A stretch of 64,000 bases of DNA from Morchella semilibera (GCA_009192285.1 WBVU01000021.1:278995-342994), one strand, 5' to 3'. Shown: positions 1-12,123, counted from the first letter of the stretch. Notes: generated from the letters alone by a model not told the origin. Program-made: numbers and translations.

Positions 1-161
1 AAGGGCCCGTTTGATGATGGCGGCGGCGATGGCGATGGAAACCCCTGTGGCCGGTACATTCCGGTACTGGTGGGGTTAGCGGCAGAGGAGGGGCGAGTCC
101 AAACCTGCCCTGACGCCCGGGCCGCCCCAACGCTGGGGGGGACCCCTCGTAGCGCATACTA

Positions 162-3100
162 CTAGTAGTGGGTAAGTAGGCCTTCATCCCAGCTGGTTTC
201 TGGGTTAGACCAAGGGCCGTGGGACACATATCGGGGGGCGACGGCCATGAGGTTGGGTGTCCGCGGTCCACAGCCTGGACGCAATGGCCCTCGGCGCCAA
301 CACCACTGCCCACCCGCTCTCGCCCGGCGCCGATGTAGGGCAACGGAGGCGGGTGCTGGGACGCTCATTGGGGTCCCCGATGCACCCATCCGAGGCCCGG
401 AGCGCCATGCAGGCGCGGTACCGCCAGAACAGCGATGTTTGCGGGGTGCTAGTGCCTTGGCGACCTTTCCCACTATCTTTTCAACAACCTCCATCTTTCC
501 CTTCTGAAACTCCCCTCCTACATGAACAATTGCAGTTATTGTAGCATCATCCAATCGTGACGGCCTCCGTAGTATGGTTTCGGCGTTTGAGAGGGCACCC
601 TTAGCCCTGAGGAGCTTAATCATCTCGGTATGTCCAGAATACGTGGCGCCTAAGGGGCTTCCATGGGCCCCTCCAGTGGAATTTACATCTGCACCATGAC
701 TAATAAGTGTGGTCGCAATCTCAATCAATCCTCTATATGCTGCCGCCTGAAGAGGACTTCCGTGACATCCCCCAGTGGAGTTGATAATCGCCCGATTTTT
801 TACGAGAAACGCAACAACAGCGTGATTTTTCTCAAGTGCAGCCGTCTGTAGGGGTGTGCCATGTTTATCATGACCTAGATTCACATTGGCCCCCTGTTCC
901 ACTAGCCAACGGACAATCTCAATGTGCCCTCCAAAGGCAGCGGCGTGGAGGATAGAGCCAAAGTCACCAACCGGGATATTGATATCAACACCAAGACTAA
1001 AAATTAACTTGACAAGCTCTAGGTGACCGGCGGAGGATGCCAGATCGAGTAATTGGATATGTTCCGTCTGTCCTTGGGAGCGATTCAACAACATCTTAAC
1101 GATTCCCATGTGCCCATAATCAACGGCCAGGGCCAGCGGTGAGCTTTTTGAGTCTTGGGCGGTGTGGACTATTTCCTGTAGATGAGGTGTCTTCTCTAGC
1201 AAGGTGGCCACTATTCTCTCATGCCCGTTTGCTACAGCCCAGTGTAAAGGTGTTCTACCCACGCTATCGGGGCGAGTTGTTGAGGCCCATTCAACATTTG
1301 CAACTTTCGGCCTGCCCCCAGCGATGGGGTTTGTTGATTGCTGGGTTGAGAGTGCAAGTTCTATAAGGCTATCCATCCCCAGATAGCACAGGATATGCGT
1401 TGGTGTGGTTTGACGTGGGAATTCTCCTTTACCTTTGGTACGCCAATATATCCGGAAAGATGTCTGCACGCTGCCATCTGCAGTTTCAATCCATCGAAGA
1501 AATGATTCCCATATCCGTTGGTGGTCTTGGGCCAGTTTTGCATGATCTGACCAGCGGGTAGCGGAATATTTGATGAAGGGATGCTCTTCAATGGTTCGAA
1601 GGTCTGCCTCCTCTACCACGGTTCGGTTTGTGTTTGTCGAGTAATCTTTTGCAAAGTCGGTGAAGGTTAGATAGGTGAGACACGCCAGGGAAATGTCAAG
1701 ATGAGCGCGGTAATGAGCATCGGTGAAGCAGTAGTCCCCAGAGCCCCCACCCAGGAAGTACTCTTTGATGGACGAGTGTACTATCTTGATAGTCTGGTCG
1801 GCGCCCACAATCTGCACAAAGTGATAGCACCTTGACTTGACCTCGTCGGCAAGAACGAAGCATATGCGCCCTTCTATTGAACTGAGATCTGTATCGCCAC
1901 TCCGAATAGCATAAGCGTCACCAAGCTGGCGCAGTGTGAGGGGAGTGTGGGCAAAGACTATAAATTGAAATAGTCGCTTTGTATCTTCCCGGTGATTGCT
2001 GGGCACCCGATCAAGGATTGCTGTGTAGAATCCATACATATCTACTGGTGCTTGTGGCTTAGAAGAATTTGTCTCTACCTCTTGTGATATGGGAGTAGTC
2101 CGTCTACAGAGATCCCCAAGCATAGCAAGGCTATTGTCAACTGTCTCAAGTGTCCATCCACTGGCTGCCTGAGCACAAAACATCTCCCACGCCATTTACG
2201 CCCATAGAAAGACGCCAGACGCCTGCTCAGATATTGTATTCTTCACCTTCTGCTTCAATCCTTTGCCCATTCCCTTTAGACCTGGGGTGGACTCAATCCT
2301 CTGCAAAAGAAACCTGTCAATGTTTTGTTTGACCTCTTTCTCTGGTAGCGACATCTTGGCAATAAGCTTTCCAAAGGACGGGTTCTGAAATGCCTGGTCG
2401 AGCTCTTGGCCGGGATGGATTCTGGTGGTCACCAAAACTTTCACACAGCTCGAGCTCTGGGCTGCTTGAAAGATCTTGGTAAGGAGCTCCCCTTTGGCGC
2501 CTGAACATTCATCCAGCGCATCGAGGATGATGTAAACTTTACGTCCCTGAGTGAAGAGCTCTCGGATGATATCCATTGTTTTCCCAAGAGTAACCAAGAA
2601 TGAGTCGGTTGCACTGCTTGTGGCATGTCTAATCCTGCTTCGGTGAGATACTCGGTAGTGCAAGATCTGACGTAGAAGACATGAGAGAAGGTTCAGAGGA
2701 TCTGCTTTTGCTGTTTCTTTGCTGTCGGAGAAGAAATAAAGAACTAAAGGCCGAACACGGCGCATCAACATCGAATTGGACTCTTTTATCAATTCGTCAA
2801 TGACAGACCCAGCCGTCACTGTTTTACCGCTCCCAACTATGCCAGTGAGCCAAAGAACCCTGGATCGCGGGGAATCCTTCCAACTCCGAAACACTTCATT
2901 TTTGAAGATCCATCTGGCCGTCTCTCGTGACCTTTTCGCCAATATGTCTTCTAAATGGGCTTCATAGTTTACCCTGTGCAGCGCCGGGCCTAGCTCCAGG
3001 TCTTCTGGAAAAATGTCTACAAAAGCTTCAATTTAATACAAGAACTGATCACAAAGAATTGATACTGATGGGTACTAACTATCTTCCTGTCTCTGCACCG

Positions 3101-3784
3101 CCCCTTCCGCCAATGTACGAACATACTCAAATAGCATTTTGAAAAGGCCCGAGTCCGCAGAACTGAATTTGCACAATCCTCTGTGATCTGTTTCCATTCC
3201 TATCTGAGTTCCAATCTCCCCGGCAAGTCCCAGGACAGCTGAACTCCTAGGCACAACCTAACCATCGACAAATACCTACATTAGCTTATTTCATCGAATA
3301 GGTGGTTGGGAGTTGAGTATTGGGTAACAGTGTACTGGGAAACTAACTTTGGCATGGATTATACGTATCGACGAACCCTTTTGACAATTATACCCCCTAA
3401 ACTATGACAAATGAAGATTACGGGCCGCCTTTCCACGACCTTGAATCAAAGTAAGTAACAAGCACACGACCCCCGATATCTGGTGTCTCTGTTCAAGATG
3501 CTACCGCAACCATGGATGGGCCATACCTCATCGCCTTGTCGTTTTCTTCTTATTGCCTCTAGTAAACTATCCGCAATGGTAGTAATCCTAGCCGTAGACC
3601 GAGTGAACACCACAGACGCATCATAGCCAAATGTAAAAACCCTTGCGGTCCCTTCTAAATCCTTTGCAAGCTCTTCTAGACAGTTAAACCTCGTCTTCTT
3701 GTGCTGCCATGTTTTCCTGCGATGCCCGCGTAGCCCATGAACCGCCACAATGCTGTAGGTGGTATTAGCCAAGCCCAATCCCAA
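162..3784 (-). pseudogene. NLR-type (NACHT-ankyrin) gene with a worn alpha/beta-hydrolase N-terminus and one internal stop
   Basis: Fungal NLR-type proteins sense non-self or damage through an N-terminal effector, a NACHT ATPase switch and C-terminal repeats. Four exons fit in one frame: 3784-3527, 3439-3365, 3257-3080 and 3025-162, with matching intron phases and 1125 codons. Exon 1 reads VHGLRGH..KTW and FTFGYDA, and exon 2 RPVIFICHSLGG, typical of the hydrolase-like NLR N-terminus. The usual GHS nucleophile elbow reads CHS here, and the middle of the fold (the GTPHRG region) is missing. Exon 3 carries VVPRSSAVLG and CKFSSAD, the usual linker. Exon 4 has Walker A GIVGSGKT (2843-2820) and Walker B ILDALDEC, then a TAA at 2198-2196 directly after GVFLWA. 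The same frame continues as MAWEMFCAQ with about seven ankyrin repeats (near 1255-560) and a low-complexity tail. A 31-nt intron across the TAA would break the frame, so a nonsense change is likelier. Two shorter proteins or read-through remain possible. Confidence 0.8.
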
Positions 3785-4806
3785 TCACTTTAAGTTTATA
3801 TATTTATATCCGAGTGGGTAGTTACTCAACATCAATACGCTCCTTGGACTGCGGACTGCTATCCACCTCCGGTTTTATAGTTTCGAGGCCGAAATCTGGC
3901 TCCGCCTATTGACATACCATCGCATCAGCCCACACAAATCATAGATCATTTCGAAGGCGCGCAAGTAAAAGATTAGAGGTTAATTACCATATTCAAGGTA
4001 TTTTTTAGTGAAGGAGGTGTAAACGGAGGGAGACAGAAAAGGCCTTAATAACTCGAGAGGCTTGTAAAGACTTGTGGGGATATACAGTATGTTAACTAGG
4101 CTGGAGGCCACGCTTTATTAAAAAGAGCCAGGTCAGGTATCCCATGGACGGATGAATCTTTTCAGCTTTACGTGGCAACGGACTCTGGATTCAATTGTTT
4201 GGCAACCGTCAGCCTTCTCAGAGCCAGTTGGACGAGAAGTCGAGCACCTGGACAGAAAGTCCTGCACCTCTTATTGGCTAAATCCTTATAAGTTTTATCC
4301 ACAATTTCAAAGCGTTACACACAAAAGGCAGCAGCGTTTGTGTTCGGAGGCGCTCTGAGTTTGCGGGCAGAATTTCTGTCAGAGTTACTAGGGAGGTTTT
4401 GCACTCTCCGACCAGATCTGAGGTGCGCCTACCGGTTTTAGGACCTATGCACCGATAAACAGAGAATAGCTTTGAGGTTTCCCAAGAGTGAGTTTTCTGG
4501 TTCTTTTGTAGGTGGGTCTATCCGACCTACAGAGCACATGCAAGGACTAGACCTCGATACGACGAAGGACTCATACAAGAGGTGCTCCGGTGTGAAGGAG
4601 AACGAGGCGGTGCGGTTTGCAGCGTCTATCATTGTCATTGCCTACCTAAACTGATATCCTATTCAGCAGCGCCCAATTCTAGCCCACGCCTCGTTTTTGG
4701 CACAGGGAACACCTCACTAGAACAAACTAACTGGTCAGAGAGGAAAACCACACAGAAATGTGTCAGCATGGTAGGGAGGGGAGGCACCGACCCGGGAAGG
4801 TATCAT
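3785..4806. other. intergenic, no gene seen
   Basis: Only short unrelated reading frames are present. I see no domain, splice pattern or RNA fold that supports a gene. Confidence 0.6.
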
Positions 4807-5040
4807 TAGAGGGATCCTGCAACGCCCGGTATCGAATGTTCGGGATCCTTTTCAGGTTGTTGCCTGGAGCTCGATAGCGGAAGCTAAAGGTTCTGTTACG
4901 ATAGCGGAAAGATACCAAGGACTCCCTCATTGATAGCGATCCCTAAACAGCAGAAACCCGTTTGCTAAGTATTCGCTTGTTGCACTTGAGCGAAATCCAC
5001 TAAGTCACCGATAGCTAGCGGAAGTTGCAGGATCCCTCTA
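4807..5040. mobile_element. MITE with 15-bp perfect terminal inverted repeats and TA duplication
   Basis: The left end GAGGGATCCTGCAAC (4809-4823) is mirrored exactly by GTTGCAGGATCCCTC (5024-5038). Both ends are flanked by TA (4807-4808 and 5039-5040), the target duplication used by Tc1/mariner-type transposases. The 230-bp interior has no reading frame and repeats the motif GATAGCGGAA. It is non-autonomous and needs a transposase from elsewhere. Confidence 0.8.
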
Positions 5041-5511
5041 TTTGGGTAAGCAGCATGGGGAGACATCATGGGAAGGCAGCAAGGTCGATGAATCCGGGTG
5101 CCTTTTACAAAAGCATACCCTGCAAAAGATTCACCCCCTAAACACCTGAGGTTGTTCATTACGGCTGTCACTGATTACCCCTGGAAACCTCCAGCTATTT
5201 AACAAACATATCGATTATAGTAATTGAAGATGGCACAATCTGAAATAAGACCCACCAAACGGCCCTCTAATGTCTCTGTATTTATTTACATACCGCCTGG
5301 TATCGGCTTCTTAGGTGCTCATATGTCATACCGGAGGCAAAAGGTATTGTCACAGAGAGTTGGTTAGATATATACATTCAATAAAATGTCCACTACTGTA
5401 CTACGAAATCCCCTACCCACTCCTCGCCCAACCAGCTCAAGACATTGACTCCTCACACTGCAGGCCTAATTCCGGTCCGATGCGGGTGTTCGCGCTGGGT
5501 CCGGCGGTGTC
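5041..5511. other. intergenic, no gene seen
   Basis: AT-rich stretch between the MITE and the 3' end of the leftward coiled-coil gene. Nothing beyond short chance frames is visible. Confidence 0.55.
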
Positions 5512-6606
5512 TCAAATTATACCAGCCGGCCCCTTGGAGCGGGTGTTGTGCGTCTTACTCCCCACATCTGAACCATTGGTACGTGGTTTTTTAGACCCGA
5601 GTTGGGGGGTTGCGGGCGGGGGCAGGAGCCTATCCCCGTTACCAGGTTCCGCTTCCGTCGGGGGAGCTGGAGGTTCGAGATCTCCCGGTTTGCGCTCACG
5701 GAGGAGAGTAATCATACCCTCCAACAACCTTTCCATCCTCTCCTCCTGTTGTTCCTCCTTGCGCTTCCGACGGTCATCCTCCTCGAGCCTCCAACATTTC
5801 TCCTCCTCCCAGCGCTTCTGTTGTTCCTCCCAGCGCTTCTGTTGTTCCTCCTCCTTGCGCTTCCGACGCTGCTCCTCCTTCGCCTTCTCTTCCTGACGAG
5901 CAGCCTCCTTTGCTTCACGTCGTCGCTTACCCTCCTCCAACATTGACCGGAGGTCCTCCTCATTTTTATCCACCTGTTTCTTTATGCTGGCCTGCTGTTC
6001 TTGCATGCTGTCCTGCTGTTCTTGCATGCTGTCCTGCTGTTCTTGCATGCTGATGCGCCATTTTTCCAACCGATCTAGACGGTATTCGGCATCAAGTCCG
6101 TTATATGTGTGCGCCGCGCTGGCCTGGGTCGTGAGCGGCCCCGCGGGTGTGGTCGGTGCGTATCCCTGGGGGGTAGTTATGTGGGCCACCATCCCGCCAG
6201 CGTCTTCAGGGCGGGTATGGTTCCCGGCGGTGATTGTGGCCGGAGCCTCAGGCTCGACGCTGCGGTGTGTGTACTTTTTTTCCCCATCGCCATCCCAGCC
6301 CGTTTTCCCCTGCCCTTGTACTGTCAAATCTCGAGGTTCTGATGGCTGACAGGCTGTCATATCCGGGGGACTAGGGGAGTCAATATCCATATCGTCATCG
6401 TCAAGGGTCTCATGATCCGTGACGGGTGCCGGTAAGAAGAGTGCTTGGTTCACGATTATGGTTTCGCCCATGGGAAGGGATTCCTCGACATCACCGATGG
6501 CCCAGCGGTCACCTGTTGCTATGTCATTCCGCCCTCGTTCCGTACGCCTCCTTTTTCCTGAGGTTCGCTGATGACCCTCATTTCGACGTTTCCTGCCGGC
6601 CAGCAT
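5512..6606 (-). CDS. coiled-coil, basic/charged low-complexity protein of unknown function
   Basis: A 364-residue uninterrupted frame starts at the ATG at 6606, chosen because it follows a purine-rich leader (A/G run 6612-6650); an ATG 52 codons upstream is open but reads through that tract. The N-terminus is basic (MLAGRKRRNEG, then SGKRRRTERGR, possible nuclear signals). An acidic stretch (DDDDMDIDSP) and a Pro/Thr-rich linker follow. A long charged coiled coil begins with three near-identical SMQEQQD heptads (about 5985-6055) and runs through EEQQKRWEEQQKRW-type repeats. The tail is Pro/Gly-rich and ends in SKGPAGII. No membrane segment or signal peptide is seen, and I do not recognise a family. 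It lies head-to-head with the collagen-like gene 358 bp away, so shared regulation is possible. The GC-rich, repeat-built composition differs from the AT-rich surroundings. Confidence 0.6.
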   Translation of the reverse strand: MLAGRKRRNEGHQRTSGKRRRTERGRNDIATGDRWAIGDVEESLPMGETIIVNQALFLPAPVTDHETLDDDDMDIDSPSPPDMTACQPSEPRDLTVQGQGKTGWDGDGEKKYTHRSVEPEAPATITAGNHTRPEDAGGMVAHITTPQGYAPTTPAGPLTTQASAAHTYNGLDAEYRLDRLEKWRISMQEQQDSMQEQQDSMQEQQASIKKQVDKNEEDLRSMLEEGKRRREAKEAARQEEKAKEEQRRKRKEEEQQKRWEEQQKRWEEEKCWRLEEDDRRKRKEEQQEERMERLLEGMITLLRERKPGDLEPPAPPTEAEPGNGDRLLPPPATPQLGSKKPRTNGSDVGSKTHNTRSKGPAGII

Positions 6607-6964
6607 TTTGTTGTGTTTTTTTTTTTCTTTTTTCTTTCTTCTGGGAGAGTATAGAGTTATGAGTTTCTGATCTCCGGCTCCCCACTGGCACTTCTTTATC
6701 GAGTATTTACCAACGCCGGGTACATGCGGGTGCGCCGTTAACGGTCCGCCTAATACATACATATTGCGCTAGGCCCCCTCAAGACTAGTCAGAGGAGGCT
6801 GAGGGTCTTGGCACAGATTCCCCGAGTACCCTCTCCTGGATATGTGTGGGAGGGAGATATGTCTTTTAAGGGTCGCGCGGGTACGGCAGTCTCTACTTAG
6901 CATCTTGAATAAATTTAATCCCTTTTTCAGCTCTCTCCTTTTCTGAGCGATTCTTCATTAGGTC
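6607..6964. promoter_or_regulatory. divergent intergenic region between coiled-coil and collagen-like genes
   Basis: This 358-bp gap separates two oppositely transcribed genes. A pyrimidine tract (6612-6650, + strand) gives the leftward gene an A/G-rich leader. On the right, TTGAATAAATTTAATCCC near 6905-6922 and a TTTTTCAGCTCTCTCC stretch precede the start at 6965. A shared bidirectional promoter is inferred from geometry only. Confidence 0.35.
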
Positions 6965-8099
6965 ATGAGTACGACTAGACCACCTATCTTCAATCATGTC
7001 AGCCGTGGGTACTCGACTTCCGGGGGATTTGATGGTCCCGGTACCGAACGCCCTCCTGGGCCCCCAGGTCCTCGGGGCGAGAAGGGGGAGACCGGCCCTC
7101 GCGGTGCTGATGGTGGGTTATATCTTCTTTTCCTGCTCCTACTTTCGCCCCTTCTCGGTTGACCTTTCTATGTAGGTGACCCCGGCATCCAGGGGCCCCA
7201 GGGTCTTCAAGGTCCTCCCGGTCCCCCCGGTCCTCCTAGCGGTGGTGGATGTGGGGCTGGCTGCCTCGGTCGCGTTGGGCCCGCGGGTCCTCGAGGTGTC
7301 CACGGCGATGCCGGTCCTCCTGGTGAGTATATGTTCCATGTTCTGGTTTCTTCAGAATTTGTTTTTCGATTTTTTCATTCTCTGATGATTTCTAGGTCCC
7401 CGCGGCGACCCTGGTGATAGAGGCCAGCGTGGTGAACGGGGCGATCCTGGCGAGAGAGGTCCCCCCGGTGCCACCGGCGATAGAGGCCCTCGCGGCGAGA
7501 GGGGTGATGCTGGCGATAGGGGCGAGACCGGTAAGGGTATGATAGGGGATCGGGGTCCTGCAGGTCCGCAGGGTCCTCCAGGTCCGCAGGGTCTTCCTGG
7601 GCCCCCCGGTCCCGCCGGTCCCGCCGGCGCTGGTGCCGATGTTTTAGCTGCGCTATATGCTCGTATATCTACGCTTGAGGCACGCGTATTCTATTTCGAT
7701 AAAATGTTAGCTTAGTCTTTTTTTTCTTTTCCCGTTCCTGTTCTGCTCACCATCCGCCACCCGGTTTTTGTGTTCACTCGGTTGCTGATTGTTTCGTCTC
7801 TTATGTACAGCAAGCCACAAGATTCTTCAGTTGATACCGCTGCCCTGACCGCGGAGCAACATGTCCTGGTGCCTGCGGATAATTCTCCCTGCCGTCAGTG
7901 TGCGTCTCTCCGCGCTGAGCGGGATGCCGCGGTTACGGAGCGGGAAAGTCTCCGCTCGTCCCTTGATAAGCGCACGAAAGAGCGGGATGCCGCGGTTACG
8001 GAGCGGGAAAGTCTCCGTTCGTCCCTTGATAAGCTCACGAAGCAGCGGGATGCCGCATTGCGTGCCCAGCCTGTGTGGGGTGACGACGAGGACGACTGA
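6965..8099 (+). CDS. collagen-like Gly-X-Y repeat protein with C-terminal coiled coil
   Basis: Exons 6965-7112, 7176-7322 and 7396-7705, with introns of 63 and 73 nt, give an almost continuous Gly-X-Y triple-helix repeat ([18 protein letters not shown] and on). Both introns split a glycine codon in phase 1 (G|GT), so each exon keeps the triplet register. The helix is broken once by a Cys-containing segment ([10 protein letters not shown]). After the helix comes [18 protein letters not shown], a plausible trimerising heptad segment. Two ends are possible: a stop at 7713-7715 (204 residues), or splicing of 7706-7810 (GT..TTATGTACAG) into exon 7811-8099, giving 297 residues in frame with a second coiled coil made of a duplicated 60-bp unit ([18 protein letters not shown]). 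The strong acceptor and kept frame favour the longer form. No signal peptide is visible ([17 protein letters not shown]), so its location is unclear. Collagen-like proteins are uncommon but known in fungi. Confidence 0.75.
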
Positions 8100-11000
8100 T
8101 GGACTCGGGCCCGCGTAAGCAGGCGGGGGAGAAGGGCGGGCTAGTATTGTCAACTCAACCCAGCGATGACAGGTTTGGCTGCCTTCTGGCATGCGAGATG
8201 CGTCTTTTTCTTTCTCTCTCTTTTTTTTCTTTTTTTTCTTTTTATATCTGTATCTTAGGTTTTCTAGCCCTCTTGGATTTGATTTTGTTCCTAGCTACAT
8301 TATATTAGCAAGCCTGAATCTCACGCAGCGTTCCCTACTAGCAGTGGCTACCACTCCCACGTTATTTCCAAGGCTGAGAGTTCAATGCAACCAAAAGAGA
8401 TTTTACGGTAAATTAAATGCGTGAGATGGGGGTTAGTATCGCCAACATATTGACTGAAAACCATCACAATTAATATTAATACCAAGATGGGAACGACGCG
8501 GAGTTTAAAATAAAACATATGTGATGCAAATAATGAGAGATGGATTACAGGTATTGACTCACCTTGCAACATCAGGATACAAGATACTACATACCCGCTC
8601 CACGTTCTTTGAATCGTCCAAATCTGTTACTCAAAAAAGCAAAAACATAACGACTATAAGAAGTACATAGTGGCTCGTAAATGTACCCCTACAAAAGATT
8701 GTCTTATCACGGTTGCTTAAGTTATTTTGTTTGCGTTAGTTTCCTGTAGTGCAGTTTGATAAATTTTGTGCATGCCCACTCCCGTTTATCCCAGTCTGGG
8801 TTAAAGCTCAGTCTGTTTATAAGTTTCAATTGTAGCAATTTTCATTTTTCTTACTTACACATCTAAAAATTGATATATTGCTTTCTTTTGTCTGTTTCTT
8901 TGTTAACTCCATATAATACCAACGTTTATCATTTCATTGGCAATATATACGTTTTCGTTTCCATCAATGGAGCCAAAATAGTTATTTTGCTTTTCATTTG
9001 CTAACCCAAAGCTCAAGACATGAGCAGAAGAGTGGAAGAGTGTACTCAACCGCTGTTGATTCCGTATTCAGGCTCCCATATCATCATCATTATCCTCAAT
9101 TGACCTCACACATCGCGCTCCGCCCACCATATCCTATTCCCTGATCACCATATCTCTTATTTAACAATTTAGATGTTCCTTGCTTGACCTTTATGGCCCG
9201 TGCCGCGTTGACGGGGGCGGACACGAGGGTACTATTACTATGGTGTTGTTATACCTAGCTAGGGCCACCGTGGAGTCCATTTCTCCCTTTATCCTCTCCC
9301 CCTTCGCGCACCTCCGGTGCGGTGGACCCTTCTCTCCGCACGCGTATGTGTTTTTTGGCGCGGCTACACATATCTTGAGTTAGAGCCAATGTTAGCACCT
9401 CCCTGAGCTATTTATGTTCTGTTGAGTTGATTTTCCAGTTTGTTCTTATACAGTGCTTTACTATTTCTTATTCTTTACAATCTGGCACTAACAGCTTTGT
9501 CCTGACAACCCACTTGAAGCGACCTTTAGGGAGTGGTTGCTTGGGCAAAAAATGACCGTGCTGTGGACTAAGAAACTATGGTCGCCCACTCAACTATTGA
9601 TTCCTAGAGGGCAACAATTGTGTGAAAATAAGGGCAAGACATGCCGCTAGATAACCGATTACAGCTTTTCAAGAAAACCGAATGCTCTGAGAGTATTGTA
9701 GGAATTCGATATACCTCAGGTGGTAAAAGCGGTGGATGTAACCTTCTCTAATCTAATCTGAGATTCCCCAATAAACTCTAGTACTGGACAAAGATCAGAT
9801 TTCACAAGGCCCGACAAAAGACCCAAAACAGAAACCTGTACTGAATATCAGCACTCAGTAGTGTTCTGGGAGTATTGCCAGAATCCCGGGAGTAATGATA
9901 AAGGCATGCATATAATCCGATCTGGGATAATCTGAGACAATCTAAGAGAAGTTAATGCCAGACCAGGATGCGGAGCACCAGAACACATTGCATATCAGCC
10001 ATCGTGACTAATCATCATTTGTGGAGATATTAGTGAGGGTGTCAAAGAAGGGAGTAGATGATTATACCAAACATGACTAAACAGCAAGCGTGCTAGTACA
10101 TATTGACCTAGTTAGCTAATACCACAATCATTACCGCCTCCAACAGTGTTACCTCCGGCTCCAGTGACAAGTACCCACGGAGCAAGGGGTCTCCAGGTGG
10201 AGTCAGGCTCAAGGGGGCTGCCACAGACGGTGTGGGAGTTCTAAGTGCCGGGGGCGGAACTAGCGTGCCAGGGCGTAAACGTTGCGCTAGGTGTCAACTG
10301 CGAGCTTGATGATATATGTTGCCGAGGCAGGAGTAAACATTGAGCTTGCTTGCTTTTTTAATTCTTCTAAGAACTAAAGATAGACGTGGTACATCAGGTA
10401 GATGTTGCTATGCCTGGAGTAATTGATATTCCAAGGCCTTATAATACTATGTATTAGTCTTGTCGAGAGACGCAGACAGCCCGGTCTCACCAGTGGAGCA
10501 ATTGGGTGCAAAACCTATCCAGTTTCTGCGGTGGCGGGTGTCGAAATAGCATTTTCTTCTTGCATCACAAATCCCTAACGATTGAAAGGTATATCCCTGG
10601 ATGAAGTGATGGAAATAATAAAAAACCGGTTGCTATAGGTTATAGTAGTTTGTGGCCTGACGATATTAGTTTTAAACTTCAAATTTAAAGTGTCTGTTGG
10701 ATACGAACCATTTAGTACTTCAAGGTTCGTACCAAGGCTCTGGCACCTATTAGAAGAAAAGGGCTCAGTATTCTAGAAACAGGTAGAACCGCGAGTGTCA
10801 TGAAGAGAATATTTAATGGAGGCGAATAATGCACTAATTAGTGTATAGTCAGCCCAATTCACCGCAATACGGGCGAAGAGCAATGGACATACAAAATTTG
10901 CCTGATCGGTCCCGACTATCTGTCTGAAGCTACACCTGTATACTATGTGCATTTGGGCATGATAAATAAGTGGTCCTCATTCTCTTAAATTGCAGTACAT

Positions 11001-11717
11001 GGACTCACCCAGCGGATGAACCTCAGCCAAATAGGGCCTTCATTATTATTTTCCTAAGAGCTTATTGGTAGTGCATTTGCTTTGAAGTTTAAACCTCCGC
11101 CGTCCCAGTTACTTTGGCAGTCCCAAGTATCTCCGCAAACATATCTTTTGAGGCCGAAACATATTCAGCAACAGTAGGGGGGGTGTACAGCCCTACCTGA
11201 GTCAATGACGAGCCTTGTTAAATAGCGAATTGATCAGCTGGCCAGCCAAATGCAACAAAGGTCAAGCTCCAACCATACTGATGGCTAGCTGAAGACCTGT
11301 CATTTGTCGTTTACCTAGTTCCGCCATCGTACTGGAAAGTATAGTACCTGTGGCGCTGGCGTACATGAGGCGAAAGGATAGTTTTGTTTTCACACTGAAA
11401 ATCAAAATCAAGGGGACTTTTACCCTTTTGTTCTACTGGAGATTTCTGTTCTCCATGTGTCCCCCTTAGGACACCTGCGTTATGGTTTAACAGATGTGCC
11501 GCCCCAGCCAAACTCCCCACCTGATAATGTCATCAACCCGGATTGGCCCGCGAAGGACCTTAACGCTAGAAGTTGGATGGTGAAGTCCAGCTCCACTTTA
11601 TTGATTAAGTAAAAAAACGATAAGGGTAGTGGTATTTCACCGGCATTAAAGCTCCCACTTATTCTACTCCCCCTAGGTCTTTTCACAATGACAAACTAGA
11701 GTCAAGCCCACAAGGGT
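8100..11717. other. long intergenic stretch, no gene seen
   Basis: Poly-pyrimidine runs at 8218-8245, otherwise mixed-composition DNA with frames shorter than about 75 codons. I found no conserved motif, splice-consistent gene or terminal repeat here. Old, unrecognisable transposon debris is possible. Confidence 0.5.
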
Positions 11718-12123
11718 TGTCCCGACGTCTTTGCATCGGTTCCAATGATTTGGTAGTCAGAGAGCTCTTAAGATTAATGTAGTTATGTTAAGCGAGAGTG
11801 GGGTGAGATGAAGTGGGATCGCCGTTATTTGTTTCTACAAGGTTCGATTGCAGGGAGGATTGTTAATAGGTTGTAAGGAGATGGTGGGGAGGGTTACGGA
11901 GTATAATATCAGTAGGTTTCTAGGCGATTTTATAGTTCGATGTACGAGTTATAATCGGACTGTTGCGGGAGAAAGTTAAATAGGGGGCGTAAATGTTTTC
12001 TTTAGTTCTTTCTTTCTTTTCTCTCTATTTCATCTTCCTGTCATCTCAGTACTTCAGAATTTACTCTTACCCATAGGCATAGTACCTTGCCTCCAAACCC
12101 GTTTCCATACAAGCCCACTCTAT

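Noticed and set aside
2165-2195. 31-nt GTAAAT...CTCAG as an intron removing the NLR stop
   Set aside because: It is too short and shifts the reading frame, losing all downstream ankyrin repeats.
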